This document shows, piece after piece, positions 6,500 to 14,312 of a stretch of 34,620 nucleotides of DNA. The notes below the pieces were generated by a model. The model was given only the letters and a program-made list of their open reading frames with translations. It was not told the origin of the DNA and ran no database searches. The translations under genes were made by a program, and so were the position numbers. Numbering within the stretch: the first letter of the stretch is position 1; each line of letters opens with the position of its first letter. The stretch is from the NCBI GenBank assembly GCA_045586995.1, contig JAZNBI010000065.1, forward strand, positions 1 to 34,620, written 5' to 3'. The DNA comes from JAZNBI01 sp045586995 (lineage in GTDB: Bacteria; Bacillota; Clostridia; Oscillospirales; CAG-272).

Positions 6500-6996
6500 T
6501 TGGAAGAATTAAAAAAGCGAAAAACCACTCGATTGGCGGGAGCGGACTACAATCGAAATCAAGCTGTTTTCCTAACGATATGTACGAAAGAAAGACGATG
6601 CATCCTCTCGCGTATTGTAGGGACCGGCGTCCTCGACGGTCCGCAAATCGAATTGACAAAATACGGACAAATCGCAGATAAATACATCCACCAATTAAAT
6701 GATTTTTACAATGACCTATCGGTCGGGAGTTATGTGATTATGCCAAATCATATTCATATTATGTTATGGGTCAAGGGCGAAGAGAACGGACCGTCGGGGA
6801 CGCCGGTCCCTGCGGTGCAAAATTCCATTCCTTCGCGGTTTGTGTCTACGTTCAAAAGATTTTGTAACAAGGAATACGGCACGAATATTTGGCAATATCG
6901 CTCCAACGATCATATCATACGCAACCGTCAGGATTATGAGGAGCATTTAAAAATCCCCTCCGTTGGTACTACGACGAATTATATACAGGAGAATAG
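6500..6996 (+). pseudogene. REP-associated tyrosine transposase (RAYT, Y1 family), frameshifted
   Basis: The product has the Y1/HUH transposase core: NQAVFLTICTKERRCIL near the N terminus, HUH motif MPNHIHIML and NDHIIRNRQDYEEHLK. After HLK (6944-6952) the expected YIxxNPLRW continues only in another frame: from 6952 it reads NPLRWYYDELYTGE and stops at 6994-6996. About 13 nt, including the codon of the catalytic Tyr of the Y-I-x-x-N-P motif, appear deleted. The frame that stays open runs on to 7099 through non-coding tail sequence. The start is a TTG with a weak GGGTGAT site. Such enzymes mobilise REP-type hairpins on single-stranded DNA; this copy is probably inactive. Confidence 0.75.
6619..6811. 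repeat. Pair of inverted REP-like sequences inside the RAYT frame
   Basis: The 25-nt segment 6619-6643 (beginning AGGGACCGGCGTCC) and 6787-6811 (ending GGACGCCGGTCCCT) are inverted copies matching at 24 of 25 positions. They are GC-rich compared with the gene around them and encode Gly/Pro linkers (GTGVLDGP, GPSGTPVP) on both sides of the HUH core. Confidence 0.8.
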
Positions 6997-7069
6997 GGGT
7001 ATGGGCTTCGCCCGATGCCGGCGCTGTAGGCAACGCTGTAATACAAAGGCGAAATTGACGATAAAACAT
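6993..7069 (+). repeat. 3' tail of the RAYT element
   Basis: The stretch begins ATAGGGGTATGGGC, forms a GGGC-TTC-GCCC hairpin and ends with TGTAATACAAAGGCGAAA. The same blocks occur inverted at 28305-28368 without a gene, so they belong to the mobile element and not to the flanking chromosome. Confidence 0.7.
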
Positions 7070-7101
7070 AATAATAGATTAGAATTTGTGAGGATTTGAT
7101 T

Positions 7102-7593
7102 GTGGAAAGTAGCCGACATTATTGTATTGACAAATATGGTTTTCGGTATGGAGTTGAAATCACCGACGAGGATGATAGTATTGTTGTCTTTGGTAGTACA
7201 CCAAATTTATCGTTTGACTTTAAAGAACACGGTATGAAAATAAGACGCTCAAAACATTATGATTATATTTTGCGTTATGTCTTAAAGGACGGTCAAATAT
7301 TTTTTCGTGGATTTGATGCTCGACTCTCTTTTTGGAATAAGAAATCTCAACTATTAGGTATTGATGCAAAGAAAGATAATCAGAAAAAAAACAGTCGTTT
7401 TGTTTTTGATGATATTTCTATAAATTACAGTGGCATTTTAAGCATAGGAAGAAATTTTGATTATCGTTATTGGAATCATGATGAAAAAGCAACGCCCGTG
7501 CCGTTTTCTCCGGAAGTTTACAAAGAAAATGGATATATGAAGTTAGAAAAAGGAGTAATCATTAAAAAAGAACTTAACGGTCAAGATATTTGA
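7102..7593 (+). CDS. Hypothetical protein next to the RAYT tail
   Basis: The 163-aa product is not recognised. It is soluble and strand-rich, with no signal peptide or membrane segment, and contains many Tyr, Asp and Lys residues. The GTG at 7102 is chosen since GAGGA lies 7 nt upstream; the TTG at 7096 is too close to that site. It is AT-rich and sits between the RAYT tail and a terminator, inside a region bounded by inverted TTCTCATAAGG motifs, so it is probably accessory cargo. Confidence 0.6.
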   Translation: MESSRHYCIDKYGFRYGVEITDEDDSIVVFGSTPNLSFDFKEHGMKIRRSKHYDYILRYVLKDGQIFFRGFDARLSFWNKKSQLLGIDAKKDNQKKNSRFVFDDISINYSGILSIGRNFDYRYWNHDEKATPVPFSPEVYKENGYMKLEKGVIIKKELNGQDI

Positions 7594-7616
7594 ATTGTAG
7601 TATACACGACGAATAC

Positions 7617-7643
7617 AAAAAAAGCCGACAGTCGGCTTTTTTT
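7617..7643. terminator. Terminator after the hypothetical gene
   Basis: AAAAAGCCGAC and GTCGGCTTTTT form a tight palindrome with A and T runs on either side. Confidence 0.75.
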
Positions 7644-7654
7644 GTGCTCGGAAT

Positions 7655-7684
7655 TTGCTTGATGGCTAAAAGCTATCAAGCAAA
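7655..7684. repeat. Intergenic hairpin
   Basis: TTGCTTGAT pairs with ATCAAGCAA, extended by GGC/GCT, giving about 12 bp around a small A-rich loop. It lies between the convergent hypothetical gene and aroK. A second possible stem, GTTTAC/GTAAAC (about 7740-7776), follows. No gene is seen between 7594 and 7798. Confidence 0.5.
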
Positions 7685-7774
7685 AACGATGGGGGTGAGT
7701 ATCAAATTAATTTTTGCATTTGACTCATCTCCAATTATTTGTTTACTGCGGAGTAAATTCGCGCCATAACGGGT

Positions 7775-7793
7775 AAACTCCCTTATGAGAATC
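7775..7793 (-). repeat. Dispersed TTCTCATAAGG motif, copy 2 (inverted)
   Basis: On the minus strand GATTCTCATAAGGGAGTTT starts 6 nt after the aroK stop codon; 16 of 19 positions match copy 1. Confidence 0.7.
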
Positions 7794-7798
7794 GGCTT

Positions 7799-8284
7799 TT
7801 AAAGCCCTTTTTCTTTTATTATTTTTAAAATTTTATCAGCAACCGAGGATATGCAATAATCCGATTGCACCGAAAAATCGCACCACTTGCGATATAGCTC
7901 TATACGCTCGTTATACAGCTGTTCATTGGTTTTTACCTTTAGCAACGGACGGTCGCCGTTTTGGAGCTTTGCGGGGTCGATATCTATAAATATTACGATA
8001 CCGTTTTGCTTCAGCGGTTGATAATTTTCGGGTACGGTAACTGCACCGCCCCCCGTAGCTATAACTGCTCCGTTTGATTTTGTGGCTTGCATAATAGCTT
8101 CGTGCTCGATTTCGCGAAATGCCTTTTCGCCGTCGGCTTCAAAAATTTTTGAGATCGCGCGTCCCGAAATTCTTTCGCACAGCGTATCGGTATCAATAAA
8201 TTCAAGTCCGAGCTTTTCAGCAATAAGCTTACCGACAGAGCTTTTTCCGCATCCCGGCATACCTATAAGGATTATGTTTTTCAT
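7799..8284 (-). CDS. aroK: Shikimate kinase
   Basis: The 161-aa enzyme phosphorylates shikimate with ATP in the chorismate pathway. It has the Walker A GMPGCGKSS (8-16), Asp33 in DTD, Arg57 in FREIE, the GGG shikimate loop (78-80) and the lid Arg112 (DRPLL). The ATG at 8284 is preferred over the one at 8305, as it has GGAGA 9 nt upstream, lies 2 nt after the MFS stop and gives the usual kinase N terminus. It is the last gene of maf-MFS-aroK. No other aromatic gene is near. Confidence 0.93.
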   Translation of the reverse strand: MKNIILIGMPGCGKSSVGKLIAEKLGLEFIDTDTLCERISGRAISKIFEADGEKAFREIEHEAIMQATKSNGAVIATGGGAVTVPENYQPLKQNGIVIFIDIDPAKLQNGDRPLLKVKTNEQLYNERIELYRKWCDFSVQSDYCISSVADKILKIIKEKGL

Positions 8285-8286
8285 AT

Positions 8287-9480
8287 TTACACATTCTCCG
8301 TGCATTTTTTTGGTTTTTTGATGAGATATAACAATACTAATATTATAAAGGGAAAAACAGGCGTAAAGTAAAAAGCATAACGTATATTATCATTAAAAAC
8401 ATCTGCAAGTTGTCCTGCCGCAAACGGACCTATAAGGCACCCTGCATCACCTGCTACCGCCAACAATGCGAACATACGGACCCCGCCGTAAGGAATTTTT
8501 TGTGATGCTATTTGAACCACGCCCGGCCAAAGAATTCCGCACGCAAAGCCGCAAAGTGCACACCCCGCAAGAGAAGCTATGGGATTTCGAGCGAGCGCGG
8601 CGGTCAAGTATGAAATGACGCAAAGCAACGCGCTGACAGACATTATTTTAAATATATTGAGATGCTGACTGAATTTTGCATAAAGCAAACGCGCAAGCCC
8701 CATTAATGCCGCAAAAAGACAAGGGCCGAATATATCTCCGAGCGTTTTACTGATGCCGAGTCCAAGCTCAACAAATTCGGATGCCCACTGCGACATTACC
8801 ATTTCGGCAGCACCTGCGCACAATATCATTATAAGCAATGCAGCAAAGATTTTCGAAAAGAGCGGATTTTTTTGTTGAGTGTCCTGCAAAGCTTTATCCT
8901 TGCGTTCGCCAATCGGCACAAATGAAAATGCAACTGCTCCGCAAATCGGAACGATTGACCAAAGCGCCGTCAGGATCTGCCAGTTTTCTGTACCAAAAAG
9001 CAGGAAGAACAATGTAGATATTAATATTACCGATGCGTGTCCCCACGAATAAAATGAGTGGGTTATAGCAAAGGACGCACCCTTTTCTTCAGGCGGGAAT
9101 GAGTCTAAAATCGGATTTACGGAAATCTCAACAAGACCTGTACCGATGCTGTAGATCACTGTCGGTATAATCAATCCGACAAAAGGATTTGGCAATATAT
9201 CGGGCAATACTGATATGATCAGTAATCCTGCCGCCGAAAAGATCGAGGCGCAGAGCGCACAGGAGCGTAGTTTTATATAGTTTGAAAATTTTGACGCCAA
9301 TATGTCAACCGAAAGTTGAGCTATAAAGTTAACCGCAATAAGTAAGCTTATTTGACTGAGCGTAAGCCCATAGCTTCGCTGGAAGGTTAAAAAAAGCAAG
9401 GGTGGGAGATTTATTGCGATGGCTTGAGTGGCCGTGGCTATACAGCAAGCTATTACGGTATGTTTGTATTTTATTTTCAT
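8287..9480 (-). CDS. MFS transporter
   Basis: The 397-aa protein has about 12 hydrophobic segments in two halves joined by a charged loop (IGERKDKALQDTQQK). It resembles the FucP-like and related sugar carriers of the major facilitator superfamily, but no substrate motif is recognised. The ATG follows the maf stop by 6 nt without a clear ribosome site, so translation probably depends on coupling to maf. It ends 2 nt before aroK. Confidence 0.85.
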   Translation of the reverse strand: MKIKYKHTVIACCIATATQAIAINLPPLLFLTFQRSYGLTLSQISLLIAVNFIAQLSVDILASKFSNYIKLRSCALCASIFSAAGLLIISVLPDILPNPFVGLIIPTVIYSIGTGLVEISVNPILDSFPPEEKGASFAITHSFYSWGHASVILISTLFFLLFGTENWQILTALWSIVPICGAVAFSFVPIGERKDKALQDTQQKNPLFSKIFAALLIMILCAGAAEMVMSQWASEFVELGLGISKTLGDIFGPCLFAALMGLARLLYAKFSQHLNIFKIMSVSALLCVISYLTAALARNPIASLAGCALCGFACGILWPGVVQIASQKIPYGGVRMFALLAVAGDAGCLIGPFAAGQLADVFNDNIRYAFYFTPVFPFIILVLLYLIKKPKKCTENV

Positions 9481-9486
9481 AGTCGG

Positions 9487-10095
9487 TTATTTTGAGTATT
9501 TGATATATTTTACCAAATCAATTCCAAAGCTGTCCTTCAGTAAAAGCGAAAGGCGGTTTAAAGGTAAGCCGACGACGTTAAAATAACAGCCGTCTATTTT
9601 TTCGATCCAAACCGATGCGAGCCCCTGAATCGCATATGCACCTGCTTTATCAAACGGTTCTTCCGATTCGATATAAAAATTTATGTCGGTTTCACTCATT
9701 TTTTTGAAAGAAACCGCAGTCTTTTCAAATGCAGACACCGTTTTATTTTGGTAGGTGACCGCAATTCCGCTGTAAACGTAATGAGAGTTATCCGAAAGCA
9801 TTGAGAGCATACGGTACGCGTCGGTCTTATCGTGCGGCTTTCCGAATATTTCACCGTTACATTCAACCACCGTATCTGCCGATATTATAACCATATCATC
9901 TTTGTATGTATTGTTTTGAATCAACAGCTCTTTTACCGCAATGCCTTTGCGGCGCGCAACCTCCTCGACGAATCTTCCCGTGTCCTTTTCAGAGCAGTTT
10001 TCGTCGGCGTCAGCCGATATTACGGTAAACGGAAGCCCTATATTTCCAAGAATTTCTTTTCGTCTTGGGGATTTTGAAGCAAGTATGAATTGCAT
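9487..10095 (-). CDS. maf: Maf family nucleotide pyrophosphatase
   Basis: The 202-aa enzyme hydrolyses (d)NTPs, chiefly dTTP, UTP or modified pyrimidines, to monophosphates and is tied to septum control in Bacillus. The signatures are the N-terminal ASKSPRRKEIL, SADTVV with the catalytic Asp, and EPFDKAGAYAIQG. GGAGAA lies 7-8 nt before the ATG. It follows ftsH by 73 nt across a hairpin and starts the maf-MFS-aroK group. Confidence 0.93.
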   Translation of the reverse strand: MQFILASKSPRRKEILGNIGLPFTVISADADENCSEKDTGRFVEEVARRKGIAVKELLIQNNTYKDDMVIISADTVVECNGEIFGKPHDKTDAYRMLSMLSDNSHYVYSGIAVTYQNKTVSAFEKTAVSFKKMSETDINFYIESEEPFDKAGAYAIQGLASVWIEKIDGCYFNVVGLPLNRLSLLLKDSFGIDLVKYIKYSK

Positions 10096-10125
10096 TTTTT
10101 ATTCTCCGTTTTATTTCCGTTATTA

Positions 10126-10156
10126 TGGGATGCTACAAAATAATTGTAGCATCCCA
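10126..10156. terminator. Hairpin between ftsH and maf
   Basis: TGGGATGCTACA and its inverse form a perfect 12-bp stem (10126-10137 with 10145-10156). T-rich sequence follows on the plus strand but not on the minus strand, so for ftsH it may be an attenuator or a processing hairpin more than a full terminator. Confidence 0.5.
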
Positions 10157-10168
10157 TTGATTTTTATT

Positions 10169-12178
10169 TTAGTGCGGAAGCTCGTCGTTTTTGTAATTAT
10201 CGTCATCATTACCGTTTTCGCGGTCGATTCTTTCAAGACGCTCCTGCTCCGCGCGGAGCTTTTTCTCTTTTTCATCAAGAAGTTTTTTCGCCTCGTTGGC
10301 TTCCTTGCTCTTGCGTCTTTTTTCTTCTAACATAGCGTCAAGCTCCTCAAATGTGGGAGAGCCGTTCATGATAGCTTCAAACTGGTCTGCATCGACAGTT
10401 TCATTGTGCAAAAGATAATTTGCGACCGCATGAAGCTTGTCGATATTTTCCTCAAGATATTTTTTACATCTCTTGTATGCCGCGTCTACGATAGCGCGTA
10501 TCTCGTCGTCAATAACCGCCGCGGTCTTTTCCGAATAATTCTTGCCCGAGCTGAAATCGCGTCCGAGGAACACCTCGTCGCTGTTGTGTTCGCTGCCGTA
10601 AAGCACCGTTCCGAGAGCTTCGCTCATACCGTATTTTGTAACCATTCTGCGCGCAATCGACGTAGCGTGCTGAATATCGCTCGACGCTCCCGTCGAAATA
10701 TCGTCCATAATAAGCATTTCAGCGACGCGTCCGCCCAATGAAACGACGATTCGGTCGTTCATCGCGCCCTTTGAAACGACCATGCGGTCTTCTTCGGGCA
10801 CCTGCAGCGTAACGCCGCCCGCATTTCCTGCGGGAATTATAGTTATATGCTTAACGGGGTCCGCCTTCGGGCAGAAGAATGCCGCAACGGCGTGACCTGC
10901 TTCGTGATATGCGGTGAGCTTGTTATCGTATTCGTTGCGAATCTTGGACTTTTTCTGAGGACCGAGAATTACCTTCATAAAGGAGTCCTCGATCTCGTCC
11001 ATTCCAATTAAGGATTTACCGCGCCTCGCTGCGAGAAGCGCTGCCTCGTTAAGCAAATTTGCAAGGTCTGCGCCTGTAAATCCGACGGTGGTTTGAGCGA
11101 TTCTGTGGAAATCAACGTCAGACTCCATCGGTTTGTTTTTTGCGTGCACGTGAAGTATTTCTTCACGTCCTTTAATATCCGGATATCCAACGGTAATTTG
11201 ACGGTCAAATCTTCCGGGCCTTAAAAGCGCGGGGTCTAAAATATCGGGACGGTTGGTTGCGGCAATTACGATGATTCCTTCGTGAGAGCCGAATCCATCC
11301 ATTTCAACAAGTAATTGGTTGAGCGTCTGCTCGCGTTCATCGTGACCGCCGCCGAGTCCTGCGCCTCTGTGACGACCTACGGCATCTATCTCGTCAATAA
11401 ACACGATAGAAGCGGGAGCTTTACGTGCTGTATCGAAAAGGTCACGAACTCTTGAAGCACCTACACCGACGTACATCTCCACAAAGTCAGAACCGGAAAT
11501 AGAGAAGAAGGGAACATTTGCTTCTCCGGCAACCGCCTTTGCCAAAAGGGTTTTACCCGTTCCGGGAGGGCCTACAAGAAGCACGCCGTGCGGTATTTTC
11601 GCGCCGAGTGCCGAGAACTTTGACGGAGATTTAAGAAATTCAACTATTTCTTGAAGCTCTGCCTTTTCCTCGTCAGCGCCCGCAACGTTTTCAAACGTTA
11701 CTTTATCCTTTCCTGATTGAGCTGCGGTTCTAACCTTTGCTTTTCCGAAGGAGTTGAGTCCTCCTTTACCCTTGCCCCCGGCTTGATTTACCATATAAAC
11801 CCAAAGCGCAATAAAGAGTATTATTACTATTACATAAGGCAATAAGCTTACCCACCACGGTACCGATGTGGGCGGTTCATACTCTCCCTTTAAGGTATGG
11901 TTTGCCATCTGCTCGGTAATGAGATCCCCCAAATCACGATGGAAGAGATCCAAGCTTCGCAGGTGGTAGGATTTTATTGTACCGTCATTTAATTTTACGG
12001 TCAGAAGATTCGATTCGTCAATAGTGAATTCTGCGACCTGTTCTTCCGTAAAATATTGCACTACCTGATCATAGGTCAGTGGCTTTTCTGTTGTCGTATC
12101 AAGCAATTTTGAAACGGTGAAAACTATAACACCGATCAACAGAATGTAAAAAATAATTATTTTTAAATTGTTCTTCAT
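10169..12178 (-). CDS. ftsH: ATP-dependent zinc metalloprotease FtsH
   Basis: The 669-aa membrane protease degrades misfolded and regulatory membrane proteins. Features in order are TM1 (5-23), an extracytoplasmic domain, TM2 (108-130), the AAA domain with Walker A GPPGTGKT (203-210), Walker B VFIDEID (259-265) and second region of homology (TNRPDILDPALLRPGRFDR), then the protease zinc site HEAGH (425-429) with the third ligand Asp near 501. The charged C-terminal tail ends in NDDDNYKNDE. GGAGAAGGTA stands just before the ATG. The order tilS-hpt-ftsH is the usual one in Bacillota. Confidence 0.98.
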   Translation of the reverse strand: MKNNLKIIIFYILLIGVIVFTVSKLLDTTTEKPLTYDQVVQYFTEEQVAEFTIDESNLLTVKLNDGTIKSYHLRSLDLFHRDLGDLITEQMANHTLKGEYEPPTSVPWWVSLLPYVIVIILFIALWVYMVNQAGGKGKGGLNSFGKAKVRTAAQSGKDKVTFENVAGADEEKAELQEIVEFLKSPSKFSALGAKIPHGVLLVGPPGTGKTLLAKAVAGEANVPFFSISGSDFVEMYVGVGASRVRDLFDTARKAPASIVFIDEIDAVGRHRGAGLGGGHDEREQTLNQLLVEMDGFGSHEGIIVIAATNRPDILDPALLRPGRFDRQITVGYPDIKGREEILHVHAKNKPMESDVDFHRIAQTTVGFTGADLANLLNEAALLAARRGKSLIGMDEIEDSFMKVILGPQKKSKIRNEYDNKLTAYHEAGHAVAAFFCPKADPVKHITIIPAGNAGGVTLQVPEEDRMVVSKGAMNDRIVVSLGGRVAEMLIMDDISTGASSDIQHATSIARRMVTKYGMSEALGTVLYGSEHNSDEVFLGRDFSSGKNYSEKTAAVIDDEIRAIVDAAYKRCKKYLEENIDKLHAVANYLLHNETVDADQFEAIMNGSPTFEELDAMLEEKRRKSKEANEAKKLLDEKEKKLRAEQERLERIDRENGNDDDNYKNDELPH

Positions 12179-12254
12179 TACCTTCTCCGTTCGTCAGAAG
12201 TTCTAAATTGAAATTTCCAATTCTAATTGGAAGCTTTGTTATTACTATATTAGA

Positions 12255-12806
12255 TTATCGGGTTGAATATACAGCCGGTTTTAAAACGGCTATATATGGA
12301 AGATTACGATATTTTTCATCATAATCAAGTCCGAAGCCGACAACGAATTCATTCGGTATTTCGCAACCGCAATATTCGGGAACGAATTCCACCTCGCGTC
12401 TTGATGGCTTATCAAGCATTGTGCAGGTGCGTACGCTGTGCGCGCCCTTTTTTTTCAAATAATTGGCAAGATAGGAAAGCGTTCTTCCGCTGTCTATTAT
12501 ATCCTCAACAATTATTATGTCCAGATTGGAGATATCTTGTCTGTTTAAATCAAGAATTATATTAAGCTGACCGCTGGAAGATGTTCCCGAGCCATAAGAG
12601 GATGCTTTCATAAAATCGATTTCAACCGGCAATTTTATTTTTTTCATAAGCTCAGAAGTAAACATAACAGAGCCCTTGAGAATCGAAAGCAACAAAACGG
12701 GATGACCGGAATTTGCATAATCGCGGTTTATTTCATCTGCAATACGAGTGACGATATTATTTACTTCTTCTTCGGTGATAAGAATTTTTTCAATGTCTTG
12801 ATTCAT
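12255..12806 (-). CDS. hpt: Hypoxanthine phosphoribosyltransferase
   Basis: The 183-aa enzyme makes IMP or GMP from hypoxanthine or guanine and PRPP. The PRPP motif IIIVEDIIDSGRTL is intact, as are LLLSILKGSVMF and FVVGFGLDYDEKYRNLPYI. The ATG at 12806 (MNQDIEK) is chosen: the longer frame to 12896 lies inside the end of tilS, and family members begin at this point. An AAAGG stands upstream. In Bacillus, HprT contacts TilS and FtsH regulation through this conserved cluster. Confidence 0.95.
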   Translation of the reverse strand: MNQDIEKILITEEEVNNIVTRIADEINRDYANSGHPVLLLSILKGSVMFTSELMKKIKLPVEIDFMKASSYGSGTSSSGQLNIILDLNRQDISNLDIIIVEDIIDSGRTLSYLANYLKKKGAHSVRTCTMLDKPSRREVEFVPEYCGCEIPNEFVVGFGLDYDEKYRNLPYIAVLKPAVYSTR

Positions 12807-12825
12807 AATTAGAATGCCTTTCGGT

Positions 12826-14250
12826 TTAAGTAAAATTTTCAAAGATAAGTTCAATAGAAACAGCGTTTTTTTCGTTGATTTGGGATGACATACCATCCTT
12901 CACACCTAAAAACGGCACGAAAACAACAGAATTCTCATCGGGCAGGGAACTGTCGCAGACAATAGGCAAACAATCTCTCAATTCGAGAGGGATTTTTTTG
13001 TCGCACATTAATTTTTTAATGCTTTTATGCATTCCGTTTATCAAAAGCTTATCACCCTCGCGTCGCGAACGCATATACAAGTTTCCTACTATTTTATCAG
13101 AAGATATGAAAGCCAATGTTTCTTTTTTGTAAATATTTATATGGTTTTTTGTGTTTTTTAGGTGACAGTTTTGTTGTGAAAGCAAACACATATTGCTTTT
13201 CGGTACAGGATTTTTTCCGTTTTTTAGCGGAATCATATATCCTTCGCTCTTTGTTTTTTTTGCTTTGCTCTTTGAAAATACTAATTTTTCAGCGCAAATT
13301 TTTGCTGAAATATTTTCGGGGAGCGAAACTTCGGAATTTTGCCGCCTGTTTTCCACAAGCTTTAAAATCGATTCGATATGCACATATTCGAGCATACGGC
13401 TTCCGCCTGCGGCGCGGAACATATGAGAAAACAGAGATGCTGCCAATGCTCTCGGCATGCTTTTCGGTATGTCCAAAGAGCAGGAATTCGAAATTTTATT
13501 TTCATTTATTATGTTAAGTGCGTTGATTTCCAAAAAATCGAGCGCGTCGCGCAAAAGCAAAGATGTTTTTGATGCTGTATTCAGCAGATTTTCGTTGATT
13601 TTACAAAGCTCGGGAATTATATTCGCGCGAATTCGATTTCTTGAATACGCAACGTCCGAGTTTGTGCTGTCGGTTACATACTGTAATTTTTTATTTTCGC
13701 AAAATGACAGAATTTCGGATTTGCTCATATTTAAGATAGGACGAACGAGCTTTCCGTATGTCAAATTGCGAGAGGGGGGAATACCGCAAAGACCGCGCAG
13801 ACCGCTTCCTCGAGTAAGATTGAACAGCATTGTTTCGAGATTATCGTTGGCATTATGCGCCGTTGCTAAAATCGGTATATCATTCTCCGACATTATTTTT
13901 GAAAAATAGGAATATCTGATTTCGCGTGCCGCCTCCTCTAAGCTTTGAGAATTCTTCTCGGCAATTGAAGGTACGTGGGCATCGAGAACGAAAATCGGAA
14001 TGTCGTGCTCCTTTGCCTCGCTAATGCAAAAATTGCGATCTCGCAACGCCTCGTCACCCCGAATTCCGTGATTTACGTGCGCGGCAAAGAGCGGTGTTTT
14101 ATAACGTTCGCGGTAACGGCAAAGCAGCTCTAACAGCACTCGGGAGTCCGAGCCGCCCGAAAACGCAATTAAAATAGGCGAATCGGCAGGCAGGGACGAG
14201 AGCAAATGCGGCTCGCAAAATCCATTTGGGAAAGAATTTGAAATATTCAT
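12826..14250 (-). CDS. tilS: tRNA(Ile)-lysidine synthase
   Basis: The 474-aa enzyme converts C34 of tRNA-Ile(CAU) to lysidine, which makes it read AUA. The PP-loop ATPase motif SGGSDS is at residues 31-36; HVNHGIRGDEALRDRNFC, TAHNANDNLETMLFNLTRGSG and the C-terminal TilS domain (MRSRREGDKLLINGMHKSIKKL) follow. An in-frame TGA directly precedes the ATG at 14250, so the start cannot be further up, yet no good ribosome site lies just before it; a strong AAGGAGGAG is about 50 nt upstream. It ends 19 nt before hpt. Confidence 0.95.
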   Translation of the reverse strand: MNISNSFPNGFCEPHLLSSLPADSPILIAFSGGSDSRVLLELLCRYRERYKTPLFAAHVNHGIRGDEALRDRNFCISEAKEHDIPIFVLDAHVPSIAEKNSQSLEEAAREIRYSYFSKIMSENDIPILATAHNANDNLETMLFNLTRGSGLRGLCGIPPSRNLTYGKLVRPILNMSKSEILSFCENKKLQYVTDSTNSDVAYSRNRIRANIIPELCKINENLLNTASKTSLLLRDALDFLEINALNIINENKISNSCSLDIPKSMPRALAASLFSHMFRAAGGSRMLEYVHIESILKLVENRRQNSEVSLPENISAKICAEKLVFSKSKAKKTKSEGYMIPLKNGKNPVPKSNMCLLSQQNCHLKNTKNHINIYKKETLAFISSDKIVGNLYMRSRREGDKLLINGMHKSIKKLMCDKKIPLELRDCLPIVCDSSLPDENSVVFVPFLGVKDGMSSQINEKNAVSIELIFENFT

Positions 14251-14312
14251 TCAAAGAAAACTATATGCGTTCCGAGCTTTACGGAATCACAATGCTCCTC
14301 CTTGATTGTATT

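Noticed and set aside
7642..7798. Small RNA or short peptide gene between the unknown gene and aroK
   Set aside because: There are hairpins and an 8-codon frame after GGAG on the minus strand, but no promoter or terminator that would define a transcript.
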